Shown here: positions 17,812-23,657 of the stretch, piece after piece
How the letters are laid out: each line of letters starts with the position of its first letter
Position numbering within the stretch: position 1 is the first letter of the stretch
From: an uncultured Oscillospiraceae bacterium
Lineage (GTDB): Bacteria; Bacillota; Clostridia; Oscillospirales; Acutalibacteraceae
Reading direction: 5' to 3'
Length of the DNA: 24,326 nt
NCBI GenBank assembly: GCA_900541905.1
Contig: UQLQ01000025.1
Coordinates: forward strand, 1-24,326
The notes under the pieces: generated by a model
Databases searched by the model: none
Seen by the model: only the letters and a program-made list of their open reading frames with translations
What the model was told of the DNA's origin: nothing
Translations under genes and position numbers: made by a program

Positions 17812-18016
17812 CTCCTTTTTACCCCAAATTTCTGTGCACCAAAACAATATAAATGCATAGTATAGAAAAGAGGACAAGAACGGGATTGTCCTCTGAATGC
17901 AAAAGTTGCCTGCAGGCAGAGCAATTGGCAAGTAAACTTCTTATGTACGGATCGCATTTTTGCAGGTATTTCTTTGCCAATATCGCTCCTTAAAAACCAA
18001 CTCAACCTCACAAAAT

Positions 18017-18046
18017 AAAAAAGCCGTCCAATCGGACGGCTTTTTT
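18017..18046 (-). terminator. Terminator of the lysis cassette
   Basis: A 13-bp stem with GC core GCCGTCC (left arm 18017-18029, right arm 18034-18046), a four-base loop and A/T tracts on both sides. It lies ten bases after the holin stop codon and ends the - strand lysis operon. Confidence 0.88.
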
Positions 18047-18056
18047 ACATAAACAA

Positions 18057-18425
18057 TTATTTGATTTCTTCATTTTCTTTTGTTTTGCTATCTTCTGATA
18101 ATTCTGTATGGTCGTCAGTTGTCTGTTGCGGACCATTTGTATTATTCTTGAACTGTTTAAAAATTTGATTTGCATATACACTTGCACCACCTACCAACAC
18201 ACCTTGTGTTAGTGCTGTGAAGATAGCCATTGCAATGGCTTGAGGGCTACCCAAAGCAGTAGTAGCCAATACATAAATCACTGACAGCAAAATACCAATT
18301 GCACCCACTACCAATGGAATCAGTTTATCTGCAATCAAGGCTGTTTTCTTTACTGCCATGCCAATCACATACAAAACCGGGATTAAAATGAGTAACTCCG
18401 GTTTGATATATTCTGTAAAATCCAT
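18057..18425 (-). CDS. Phage holin (A118 Hol118-like)
   Basis: Small membrane protein expected to form the lesion that lets the endolysin reach the wall. 122 residues with three hydrophobic segments (about 9-25, 35-56 and 64-85) and a charged, Glu/Lys/Asn-rich cytoplasmic tail from 92. The arrangement of a hydrophobic first segment, a short basic loop (KKTALIADK) and a second segment starting IPLVVGAIG resembles the Hol118 holin family of Listeria phage A118; the assignment is from memory of the pattern. The AAAGGAG site lies well placed before the ATG. It is the last gene of the cassette, 14 bases after the XhlA-like gene. Confidence 0.8.
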   Translation of the reverse strand: MDFTEYIKPELLILIPVLYVIGMAVKKTALIADKLIPLVVGAIGILLSVIYVLATTALGSPQAIAMAIFTALTQGVLVGGASVYANQIFKQFKNNTNGPQQTTDDHTELSEDSKTKENEEIK

Positions 18426-18439
18426 ACCAAATCTCTCCT

Positions 18440-18730
18440 TTACTTCAATATTTGAGTTAAAACAGCAGCTACAATGCCGGATGCCAAAGCTCCCAATGCT
18501 GCTGCAATTAATTTATCCCACCACTGTGCCGGTCGAGCCGTTACCTTTTCTACTTCCTGTTTAATTTCTTCCACGTCTTCTTTAATATTATCTACTTTGC
18601 TGTCTACCTTAGCAATGGCAAGGGTCAAAGTTCGCAGGTCTTTTATTTCACGCTCCAGTGCATCAATTCGTTTATGTGCTGATGCTGCAGCGTCCAATGC
18701 CTTGCCAAGTGTTACGTCGTTGTCTCCCAT
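18440..18730 (-). CDS. XhlA-like phage lysis protein
   Basis: A 96-residue protein with a long helical, coiled-coil-prone part (about 14-65, repeated DxKVDxIKEDVEEIKQEVEK-like heptads) and one C-terminal membrane segment (about 72-94) preceded by a Trp-Trp pair. This layout is that of XhlA of the PBSX lysis cassette, which works with the holin at the membrane. The start codon has an ATGGAG site and lies 14 bases after the endolysin stop. Sequence identity to XhlA itself may be low, so the call rests on architecture and position. Confidence 0.7.
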   Translation of the reverse strand: MGDNDVTLGKALDAAASAHKRIDALEREIKDLRTLTLAIAKVDSKVDNIKEDVEEIKQEVEKVTARPAQWWDKLIAAALGALASGIVAAVLTQILK

Positions 18731-18744
18731 AATTCATTGCTCCA

Positions 18745-19851
18745 TTATGGCAGCTGTAATACTTGACCCGGATATATGGTATCATCGGATAAACGATTGA
18801 GCTCTTTAATCTCTTGATATCTTGTGCCATCACCTAATTGTGACTGTGCAATTCCCCAGAGACTATCGCCTGCTTGTACATAATATGTATGAGACGAAGT
18901 ATTTTGTGACACAATCAAAACTTGCCCTACATGGATAATGTTAGGGTCAGAAATACCATTTAAAGCAGCCAGTTCCTGATAGGTAGTACCGTACTTTGAA
19001 GCGATTCCGCTTAACGTATCCCCTGCTTGTACTGTGTAGGTATCGCCTCCCTGCGGCGAGCTTGCCGCATTGCCTTTGAGTTTAATAATTTGTCCTACAT
19101 GAATGACGTTTGGGTCTGCAATACCGTTCATTGCTGCCAACTCTTGATACGTAGTTCCAAATTTTTCAGCAATACCGCTTAATGTATCCCCTGCCATAAC
19201 TGTATATGTGTCATAACTTGGTTCCGGCTGTGGTGCAGGCGTGGTGGTTGCTCCATTTGTGTAGTCTTTATAGCACCAGTTCATGTCTACGGTATTGGCT
19301 GTAATACCATCTACTACGCCTTTTGATGTATACTGCCACATAGTATATGCACCTTTGTAGTCGCATTGTGTGTTATATTGTGCTAACCATACGTCAATAC
19401 CTGCATTATCAATACGTGCCATATCAATATAATTGGTTGCCCAGTTCAGATTGGTATACAACATAGGTTGATAGCCCGCTGCACGAATCTTATTGCAAAA
19501 AGCGATTGCCATATCGGTACATACTGTCTTTCCCAATGCTGCCTGTTTGCTTTCTTCCATATCAAAGGCTACAGGATATTGCGGATTACTTCCTGCGATA
19601 AGTTCAAGACAAAAGTCTGCTTCCTGCTCTGCACCTACTGCATTTGTAGCATATGAATAGTGATAGAAGCCATAAGACATACCAACGTTTTGGCAGCCTG
19701 ACAGATTATTATAAAACTGCTTATCGATTTGGTTAGGTGTCTTTACACCATAGCCTGTTCGTACCATGGCACCAACTACACCTGCATTTTTTACTTTTTC
19801 CCAGTCAATATTTCCTTGATGTTCACTTACATCAATTACTGATAATTGCAT
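18745..19851 (-). CDS. Phage endolysin: GH25 lysozyme with three LysM domains
   Basis: Muramidase that cuts the glycan backbone of peptidoglycan. 368 residues. The GH25 barrel covers about 1-200, with Asp7 in the N-terminal VIDVSEHQG and the catalytic acidic pair Asp97 and Glu99 in VAFDMEES; VWLAQYN and MWQYTS are further GH25 marks. A Thr/Pro linker leads to LysM domains at about 215-258, 270-314 and 322-367, each with the AGDTLSGIA-like motif. The first two LysM copies are close duplicates, the third is more divergent. There is no signal peptide, so export depends on the holin, as expected for a phage enzyme. The start has a GGAAAGAG site. The XhlA-like and holin genes follow in one operon. 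Confidence 0.93.
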   Translation of the reverse strand: MQLSVIDVSEHQGNIDWEKVKNAGVVGAMVRTGYGVKTPNQIDKQFYNNLSGCQNVGMSYGFYHYSYATNAVGAEQEADFCLELIAGSNPQYPVAFDMEESKQAALGKTVCTDMAIAFCNKIRAAGYQPMLYTNLNWATNYIDMARIDNAGIDVWLAQYNTQCDYKGAYTMWQYTSKGVVDGITANTVDMNWCYKDYTNGATTTPAPQPEPSYDTYTVMAGDTLSGIAEKFGTTYQELAAMNGIADPNVIHVGQIIKLKGNAASSPQGGDTYTVQAGDTLSGIASKYGTTYQELAALNGISDPNIIHVGQVLIVSQNTSSHTYYVQAGDSLWGIAQSQLGDGTRYQEIKELNRLSDDTIYPGQVLQLP

Positions 19852-19886
19852 ATCAAATATCTCTTTCCTTTCCTATCAAACTCTTT

Positions 19887-20069
19887 TTATTTATTCCACT
19901 TTTGTGGTTCTCTTCTTTTGGGGAGATAAGGTGTACCTTCATGCCTATAGCATTCCGAAGGAGGAATTTTTCTCATATTACCCGTGTCAATCAAGTAGTG
20001 ACAACAACAGTCGTCCATATATTTATTTTGAGATAAACTCCTATAGTAATAACAGCCGATACATTTCAT
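19887..20069 (-). CDS. Small Cys-rich protein, phage type
   Basis: A 60-residue protein with six cysteines: CIGC near the N terminus, CCCH in the middle and SECYRH later, a pattern that could bind zinc. CHYLIDTG followed by an IPPSEC segment resembles small Cys-rich proteins I recall from clostridial phages, though the function is unknown. I chose the ATG at 20069 because it forms an ATGA overlap with the preceding 58-codon gene and has AAGGAG 11 bases upstream. A GTG four codons earlier is possible but sits on top of that site. The endolysin gene follows after 35 bases. Confidence 0.65.
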   Translation of the reverse strand: MKCIGCYYYRSLSQNKYMDDCCCHYLIDTGNMRKIPPSECYRHEGTPYLPKRREPQKWNK

Positions 20070-20242
20070 GACGAAGTACACTCCTTTTGCTGCAACAATG
20101 CGTTTAAAATTGTTTGATACATCTCTAATTTTTGTATTGCATATAATGCCCCGCAGCTTCCTTCACGGCAAGATTTTACCAAAGCGGACCATTTTTCAAT
20201 TTTTTGTTTTGTATGTGTAATTGCGTTTTCTTGCGTTGTCAT
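20066..20242 (-). CDS. Small hypothetical protein of 58 residues
   Basis: Frame beginning MTTQENAITHTKQKIEKW and ending QQKECTSS, mostly helical and polar, with Cys25 and Cys30. It has an AGAGGAGGGG site 13 bases before the ATG; a TTG one codon earlier is also possible. Its stop overlaps the start of the Cys-rich gene as ATGA, typical of coupled phage genes. The two ribosome sites, the overlap on the downstream side and the codon use support a real gene. No family recognised. Confidence 0.6.
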   Translation of the reverse strand: MTTQENAITHTKQKIEKWSALVKSCREGSCGALYAIQKLEMYQTILNALLQQKECTSS

Positions 20243-20252
20243 CAACTGTTTA

Positions 20253-20456
20253 TCACCCCTCCTCTAAATAGAATGTTTCATCTTGTTCCAGCCAATCTCC
20301 ACTGAAATACCAAGGTACCAACATGTCCAAAAATTCTTCTGTCTCTTCCGTAATACAGGTGATTTGAATACCGCAATGCTGCATTGCATAACAAAGTGCA
20401 TCAGATTCTTTTACTACTCGTTCTTTATTTTTGCCAATACCTATAAATATGATTAT
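20253..20456 (-). pseudogene. Small gene with ATA in place of its ATG start
   Basis: An open frame of about 67 codons with clearly protein-like content (IIFIGIGKNKERVV at the start, WYFSGDWLEQDETF near the end) but no ATG, GTG or TTG at a sensible start. An AAAGAGG site lies seven bases before an ATA at 20454-20456, which overlaps the preceding stop codon as ATAA. Its neighbour downstream uses an ATGA overlap. One G-to-A change would turn ATGA into ATAA, keeping a stop (TGA to TAA) but removing the ATG. It is either freshly inactivated or starts on AUA at low efficiency. No family recognised; the last 12 bases carry the ribosome site of the next gene. Confidence 0.45.
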
Positions 20457-20752
20457 ACATTCGCCTCTTTCAACTGATAAAAACGTACACCACAGAATTC
20501 AAAAGACGTTTCAAACGGATACTCTTCATTTCCGGACCAATTTGTTTTTGGAGATTTTCCTGCTGCTAACGCTAACTGTTCAATGCCCTTGTATACTTGA
20601 ATACCACCAAATAACTGGTTACATAATTCTACAGTTCCGTTTCCGCTAACCAAGCTTTTCACCTGATAATAAATGTCTACTGTACGATACAGAAAGTCTC
20701 GATTTGCCTGGTGTGTTTGATTTGAAAATAATGGGTGCTGCTCTATTTTCAT
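20453..20752 (-). CDS. Hypothetical phage-type protein of 99 residues
   Basis: A soluble protein with no signal peptide or membrane segment. It has an aromatic-rich N-terminal part (FLYRTVDIYYQVKSL), a glycine-containing middle (LFGGIQVYKGIEQLALAAGK) and a C-terminal FEFCGVRFYQLKEANV. The start at 20752 has a GCGAGG site seven bases upstream, well placed. It lies 39 bases after the small membrane protein gene in the same direction and overlaps the defective frame that follows. I recognise no domain. Position between the divergent repressor and the endolysin suggests a late or tail-end phage gene. Confidence 0.65.
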   Translation of the reverse strand: MKIEQHPLFSNQTHQANRDFLYRTVDIYYQVKSLVSGNGTVELCNQLFGGIQVYKGIEQLALAAGKSPKTNWSGNEEYPFETSFEFCGVRFYQLKEANV

Positions 20753-20791
20753 GAAATAACCTCGCTTTCTTTTGGCTATCTACAATAAAAT

Positions 20792-20989
20792 TTATTTGAT
20801 AAACCAATAAATTGCCAAACTTGCCGCCATAAAACAACTAAAAATAATAAGCTGTAAAACCATTTGCAAGTAACTGATATTACCTAAAAAATCTGAACCC
20901 GTAGTTCCAATTAATCCAATGACTGCAATTGCTGCCAGCAATCCGGAAACATATTTTAATATAGTGCGTATTTTTTCTTGAAAACGCAT
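20792..20989 (-). CDS. Small membrane protein with two membrane segments
   Basis: 65 residues with a short basic, amphipathic N terminus (MRFQEKIRTILKYV), a first hydrophobic segment at about 14-30 and a second at about 41-63. The AAGGAGG site seven bases before the ATG is the best in the cassette. It is the first gene after the predicted - strand promoter at 21077-21105. The layout would suit a second holin-like or anti-holin protein, but I have no motif to support that; it could also be an unrelated phage membrane protein. Confidence 0.65.
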   Translation of the reverse strand: MRFQEKIRTILKYVSGLLAAIAVIGLIGTTGSDFLGNISYLQMVLQLIIFSCFMAASLAIYWFIK

Positions 20990-21076
20990 GCGAATTCCTC
21001 CTTTTTAGGTTGCACCACTTTGAAAACCAAAGTCCGATTAATGGGACAAACCATTTGATATACTATGACTCGTAAC

Positions 21077-21105
21077 ATCATATGAATGGTACATCTTTGC
21101 TGCAA
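21077..21105 (-). promoter_or_regulatory. Predicted promoter of the phage-type operon
   Basis: On the - strand, TTGCAG (21100-21105) and TATGAT (21077-21082) with a 17-base spacer. Transcription would start near 21070, about 80 bases before the first small gene. Confidence 0.45.
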
Positions 21106-21333
21106 GCTGTGTGTTTTAACAAAACAGTTTGTACATATCGCCATTGTTTTTCTATCTGTCGTATTACTTGCAGGGATTCTTTTGTTTTTTGTTCGGACTT
21201 TGGATTGTAAAATGAATGTTGTTTTACAATTCCAAGTTTTTTATGGCTTGTTAGGTGAATTAAATTCACATTTAATAACACCAAATACAAATTGGCGACA
21301 CAAATTACGTTTTAAATTCTATCTCTCCTATTG

Positions 21334-21362
21334 TTGACAATTACATAATTCTGCAATATACT
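21334..21362 (+). promoter_or_regulatory. Predicted promoter of the XRE-ImmA pair
   Basis: TTGACA (21334-21339), a 17-base spacer and TATACT (21357-21362): a near-consensus sigma-A promoter. It would give a leader of about 135 bases that contains all three dyad sites. A second, weaker candidate (TTCAGT 21457-21462, 17 bases, CATAAT 21480-21485) overlaps the third dyad but would start inside the ribosome site. Confidence 0.65.
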
Positions 21363-21385
21363 TAGGATGCAAGTAAAAGTATTAT

Positions 21386-21469
21386 ACAGAACTCTGTCAA
21401 CCTTCCTTTATTATATATCAGAGTTCTGTAATAGTCAATGATATTTGTAATAAAAATTCAGTTTTCTGT
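21386..21469. promoter_or_regulatory. Three operator-like dyads WCAG-N4-CTGT
   Basis: ACAGAACTCTGT at 21386-21397, TCAGAGTTCTGT at 21418-21429 and TCAGTTTTCTGT at 21458-21469. All share CAG-N4-CTG symmetry; the first two are also inverted copies of each other over 11 bases. Their starts are 32 and 40 bases apart, close to three and four helical turns. They are the natural binding-site candidates for the XRE protein encoded just downstream. Confidence 0.6.
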
Positions 21470-21505
21470 AATTTTTATGCATAATATCTAAAGGAGAAAC
21501 AGAAT

Positions 21506-21874
21506 ATGGCAGATATGTATAGCAAAATTGAACAACTATGTAAAGAAAATAACACAAATATCACTGCAATGTGCCGTCTATTGGATATTAGCAGAAGCAC
21601 CCTGTCCGAATTAAAAGCAGGACGAACAAAAACGTTGTCTGCTGAATACACAACAAAAATCGCCTCTTACTTTCACGTAAGTGTCGATTATCTACTTGGA
21701 AAATCACAGCAAAGAAACACTCCGGCTGTATCAGCTCAAGAACTGTCATTTGATGACTTTACCTATGCAATGTACGATGAAGGAAAAAAATTAAGCGAAG
21801 AGAACAAAGCTAAGCTGCTGGAAATGGCTAAATTTTTTGTACAGCAGCAGGAAAAGGAAAACAAAAGAAAGTGA
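21506..21874 (+). CDS. XRE-family transcriptional repressor
   Basis: DNA-binding protein of 122 residues. An N-terminal HTH_3/XRE domain covers about 5-66, with the helix-turn-helix at about 18-39 (ITAMCRLLDISRSTLSELKAG) and the usual end VSVDYLLGK. The C-terminal third is helical and charged. It lacks the LexA/CI self-cleavage domain, which fits cleavage by a separate protease. The AAGGAG site sits nine bases before the ATG. The ImmA-like gene follows after eight bases. By analogy with ImmR-ImmA of ICEBs1 it would keep the phage-type genes silent and control itself through the dyads upstream. Confidence 0.9.
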   Translation: MADMYSKIEQLCKENNTNITAMCRLLDISRSTLSELKAGRTKTLSAEYTTKIASYFHVSVDYLLGKSQQRNTPAVSAQELSFDDFTYAMYDEGKKLSEENKAKLLEMAKFFVQQQEKENKRK

Positions 21875-21882
21875 AATAAAAT

Positions 21883-22302
21883 ATGAAAACGTTGTTTAAA
21901 ATTTATGAGGAGCTATACAAGGCAGGTGTAAAAGTATATAGTTATAATTTATGTGATACACCTGCTGTTACCATTGAAGCAAATAAGCAATATGCTATAT
22001 TTTTTAACCCGAATGCTATCCACTCGTTAGCAGATGAAACTTGTATTGCGGCTCATGAAGCCGGACATATCATGACTGGCACAACTCACAAAGTAAACAG
22101 TCCTTGCGATATTGTTGCACGGCATGAAGAAAAAGCCAGTCGCTGGGCAATACAACATGTTGTACCTCATGAAGAATATATGCATGCACTGCATAACGGA
22201 ATTTGCGAGGTGTGGGATTTAGCTGAATACTTTGGTGTAACAGAATCTTTTATGAGAAAAGCAATACACTATTACCAAATGATGGAACAAAATGAATCCT
22301 AA
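21883..22302 (+). CDS. ImmA/IrrE-family metallopeptidase
   Basis: Zinc protease expected to cut the XRE repressor when the element is induced. 139 residues with the zinc motif HEAGH at 58-62 inside CIAAHEAGHIM and a likely third ligand, Glu82 in HEEKASRWAIQHVVP, matching the E-x-x-A-x-x-F/W-A pattern of the family. The C-terminal part (EVWDLAEYFGVTESFMRKAIHYY) resembles the family's helical end. The ribosome site is weak (GAAAGTG), consistent with coupling to the preceding gene. A terminator follows two bases after the stop codon. Confidence 0.9.
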   Translation: MKTLFKIYEELYKAGVKVYSYNLCDTPAVTIEANKQYAIFFNPNAIHSLADETCIAAHEAGHIMTGTTHKVNSPCDIVARHEEKASRWAIQHVVPHEEYMHALHNGICEVWDLAEYFGVTESFMRKAIHYYQMMEQNES

Positions 22303-22303
22303 T

Positions 22304-22341
22304 AAAAAGAGATAGTGGATTTTATCCGTTATCTCTTTTTT
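22304..22341 (+). terminator. Terminator of the XRE-ImmA operon
   Basis: AAAAAGAGATA pairs with its complement, extended inward through two G-U pairs to GGAT/ATCC, with a TTT loop (left arm 22304-22320, right arm 22324-22340) and a T tract. It begins two bases after the ImmA stop codon. Confidence 0.8.
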
Positions 22342-22468
22342 ATCTATAAAAAATCCTCTGACATACAAATCTGGTAGTTCAATCACATTTATTTTGTTAA
22401 TGAAAATATCTTATGATCTTCCTAATGTATAATAACAGTACTTATTTTTCATCAATTGATAATTTTTA

Positions 22469-22497
22469 TTGAGATATCCAGCATATCAACGTATACT
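22469..22497 (+). promoter_or_regulatory. Predicted promoter of the alcohol dehydrogenase gene
   Basis: TTGAGA (22469-22474), a 17-base spacer and TATACT (22492-22497). The transcript would start near 22504, just before the CGGAGG ribosome site of the gene. Confidence 0.6.
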
Positions 22498-22529
22498 GAA
22501 ATAAAAAAGCAACAACGGAGGGAAGCCAT

Positions 22530-23564
22530 ATGTTAGCATATACCTATATGGAAAAAGGATTATTTCAACTACAAGAAAAACCGAAGCCAGCATTAAAAGA
22601 AAAGCAAGATGCCATCGTAAAAGTAACACTTGCAAGTATTTGTGCCAGCGATTTGCACATAAAATATGGCAGTGTTCCAAAAGCAGTACCCGGTATTACG
22701 GTGGGGCATGAAATGGTAGGTATTGTTGAGAGTGTTGGAGCGGAAGTTACAGCAGTAAAACCAGGTGATCGTGTTACGGTAAATGTAGAAACATTTTGCG
22801 GACATTGTTTTTTTTGTAAGCATGGCTATGTCAATAATTGTACTGACCCACAGGGAGGATGGTCTCTTGGCTGTCGTATAGATGGCGGACAAGCAGAATA
22901 TGTGCGGGTCCCCTATGCAAATCAAGGGTTAACTGTCATACCTGATCATGTTTCAGACGAACAAGCGTTATTTGTAGGTGATATTTTAGCAACGGGCTTT
23001 TGGTCTGTGCGTATTGCAGACATTACACCGGGTGATACCGTATTAATTTTCGGTGCAGGACCAACAGGTATCTGTACCATGCTTTGCGCACTGTTAAAAT
23101 CTCCTCAAAATATCATTTTGTGCGAAAAAGATTCCCAGCGCTTACAATTTGTCCAAAGGCATTGGCCAAATATCCTTACCGTATCTCCCGAACATGTATT
23201 GGAACTTACACATAAGCACAGTAAACATGGTGGAGCAGACCGTGTATTTGAAGCAGCAGGTGCAGACGAAACGTTTCAGCTTGCTTGGCAATGCGCTCGC
23301 CCCAATGCAATTGTAACCATTCCTGCCCTTTATAATCGTTCTCAAGTCCTGCCTCTACCTGATATGTATGGTAAAAATTTAACATTTCAAACAGGAGGTG
23401 TGGATGGATGTGACAGTTCTGAATTATTGCAACTCATTTCAGAAGGTAAACTGGATACAACTAAATTAATTACCCATACATTTTCTTTAAAAGAGATTGA
23501 TACTGCATATAAAATGTTTGAAGAAAAAACAGATGGTGTTTTTAAAATTGCAATTAAACCTTAA
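22530..23564 (+). CDS. Zinc-dependent alcohol dehydrogenase (MDR family)
   Basis: Medium-chain dehydrogenase, probably oxidising or reducing an alcohol/carbonyl pair with NAD(P). 344 residues. Catalytic zinc ligands are Cys38 (ICASDLH), His60 and Glu61 (GHEMVG), with Asp151 in GDILATGF at the fourth position. The structural zinc site is complete (Cys90, Cys93, Cys96, Cys104). The Rossmann motif GAGPTG is at 175-180. It resembles secondary-alcohol and polyol dehydrogenases of Clostridia, but the substrate cannot be read. The gene has a CGGAGG site, its own promoter and its own terminator, so it is a single-gene unit between the ImmA gene and the collagen-like gene. It looks like a host gene or a cargo gene and has no evident phage role. 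Confidence 0.92.
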   Translation: MLAYTYMEKGLFQLQEKPKPALKEKQDAIVKVTLASICASDLHIKYGSVPKAVPGITVGHEMVGIVESVGAEVTAVKPGDRVTVNVETFCGHCFFCKHGYVNNCTDPQGGWSLGCRIDGGQAEYVRVPYANQGLTVIPDHVSDEQALFVGDILATGFWSVRIADITPGDTVLIFGAGPTGICTMLCALLKSPQNIILCEKDSQRLQFVQRHWPNILTVSPEHVLELTHKHSKHGGADRVFEAAGADETFQLAWQCARPNAIVTIPALYNRSQVLPLPDMYGKNLTFQTGGVDGCDSSELLQLISEGKLDTTKLITHTFSLKEIDTAYKMFEEKTDGVFKIAIKP

Positions 23565-23588
23565 ACAATGAAATATTTTATAAAGAGA

Positions 23589-23623
23589 AAAATCTTTCAC
23601 GCAAAAAGTACGTGAAAGATTTT
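23589..23623. terminator. Bidirectional terminator between convergent genes
   Basis: A 13-bp perfect stem (AAAATCTTTCACG at 23589-23601, complement at 23611-23623) with a nine-base loop. A and T ends allow action in both directions. It lies between the dehydrogenase stop codon and the stop codon of the collagen-like gene. Confidence 0.75.
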
Positions 23624-23657
23624 ATATTACATAAATGATGAGATAGATTTTCATATT

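Larger units (their letters stand above)
16889..18056. other. Long region without a convincing gene, rich in hairpins
   Basis: Nearly 1.2 kb between accB and the holin gene. It holds the acc-fab promoter; an inverted repeat with 9-bp arms (17192-17200 and 17215-17223); another with 8-bp arms (17378-17385 and 17391-17398); a + strand terminator (17516-17547); an 8-bp repeat TGCCAATA (17671-17678 and 17706-17713); a leader-like element (17757-17811); a 9-bp hairpin (17869-17877 and 17886-17894); a 12-bp palindrome (17907-17918); and the holin terminator (18017-18046). Two short - strand frames are discussed separately. The mix suggests leftover ends of lost genes, but an RNA gene cannot be excluded. 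Confidence 0.5.
20990..21505. other. Divergent control region between phage-type operon and repressor
   Basis: 516 bases. It holds the predicted - strand promoter, a strong + strand promoter (21334-21362), three related dyad sites (21386-21469) and a consensus TTGACA on the - strand at 21395-21400 overlapping the first dyad. Two - strand frames (20956-21144 and 21078-21290) and one + strand frame (21086-21337) cover part of it, but none has a ribosome site or a family resemblance. The - strand frame ending at 21078 has polar, protein-like content and might be a gene remnant. Confidence 0.55.

Noticed and set aside
17757..18011. 84-codon - strand frame after the holin gene
   Set aside because: It spans hairpins and two ribosome-site-like stretches, has odd composition and no ribosome site at its start; only its last four codons look like a real start region.
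20453..20510. Programmed -1 frameshift joining the 99-residue frame to the following startless frame
   Set aside because: The frames have the right phase, but the T5 stretch does not form a proper slippery heptamer and the lost-ATG explanation is simpler.
20956..21144. 62-codon - strand frame upstream of the small membrane protein gene
   Set aside because: It runs through the strong ribosome site and start of the 65-residue gene in another frame and has no site of its own.
21078..21290. 70-codon - strand frame in the divergent region
   Set aside because: Polar, protein-like composition, but it needs a TTG start without a ribosome site; possibly a gene remnant.
21086..21337. 83-codon + strand frame with hydrophobic stretch
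   Set aside because: No ribosome site, lies opposite a predicted promoter and ends at the -35 of the repressor promoter.
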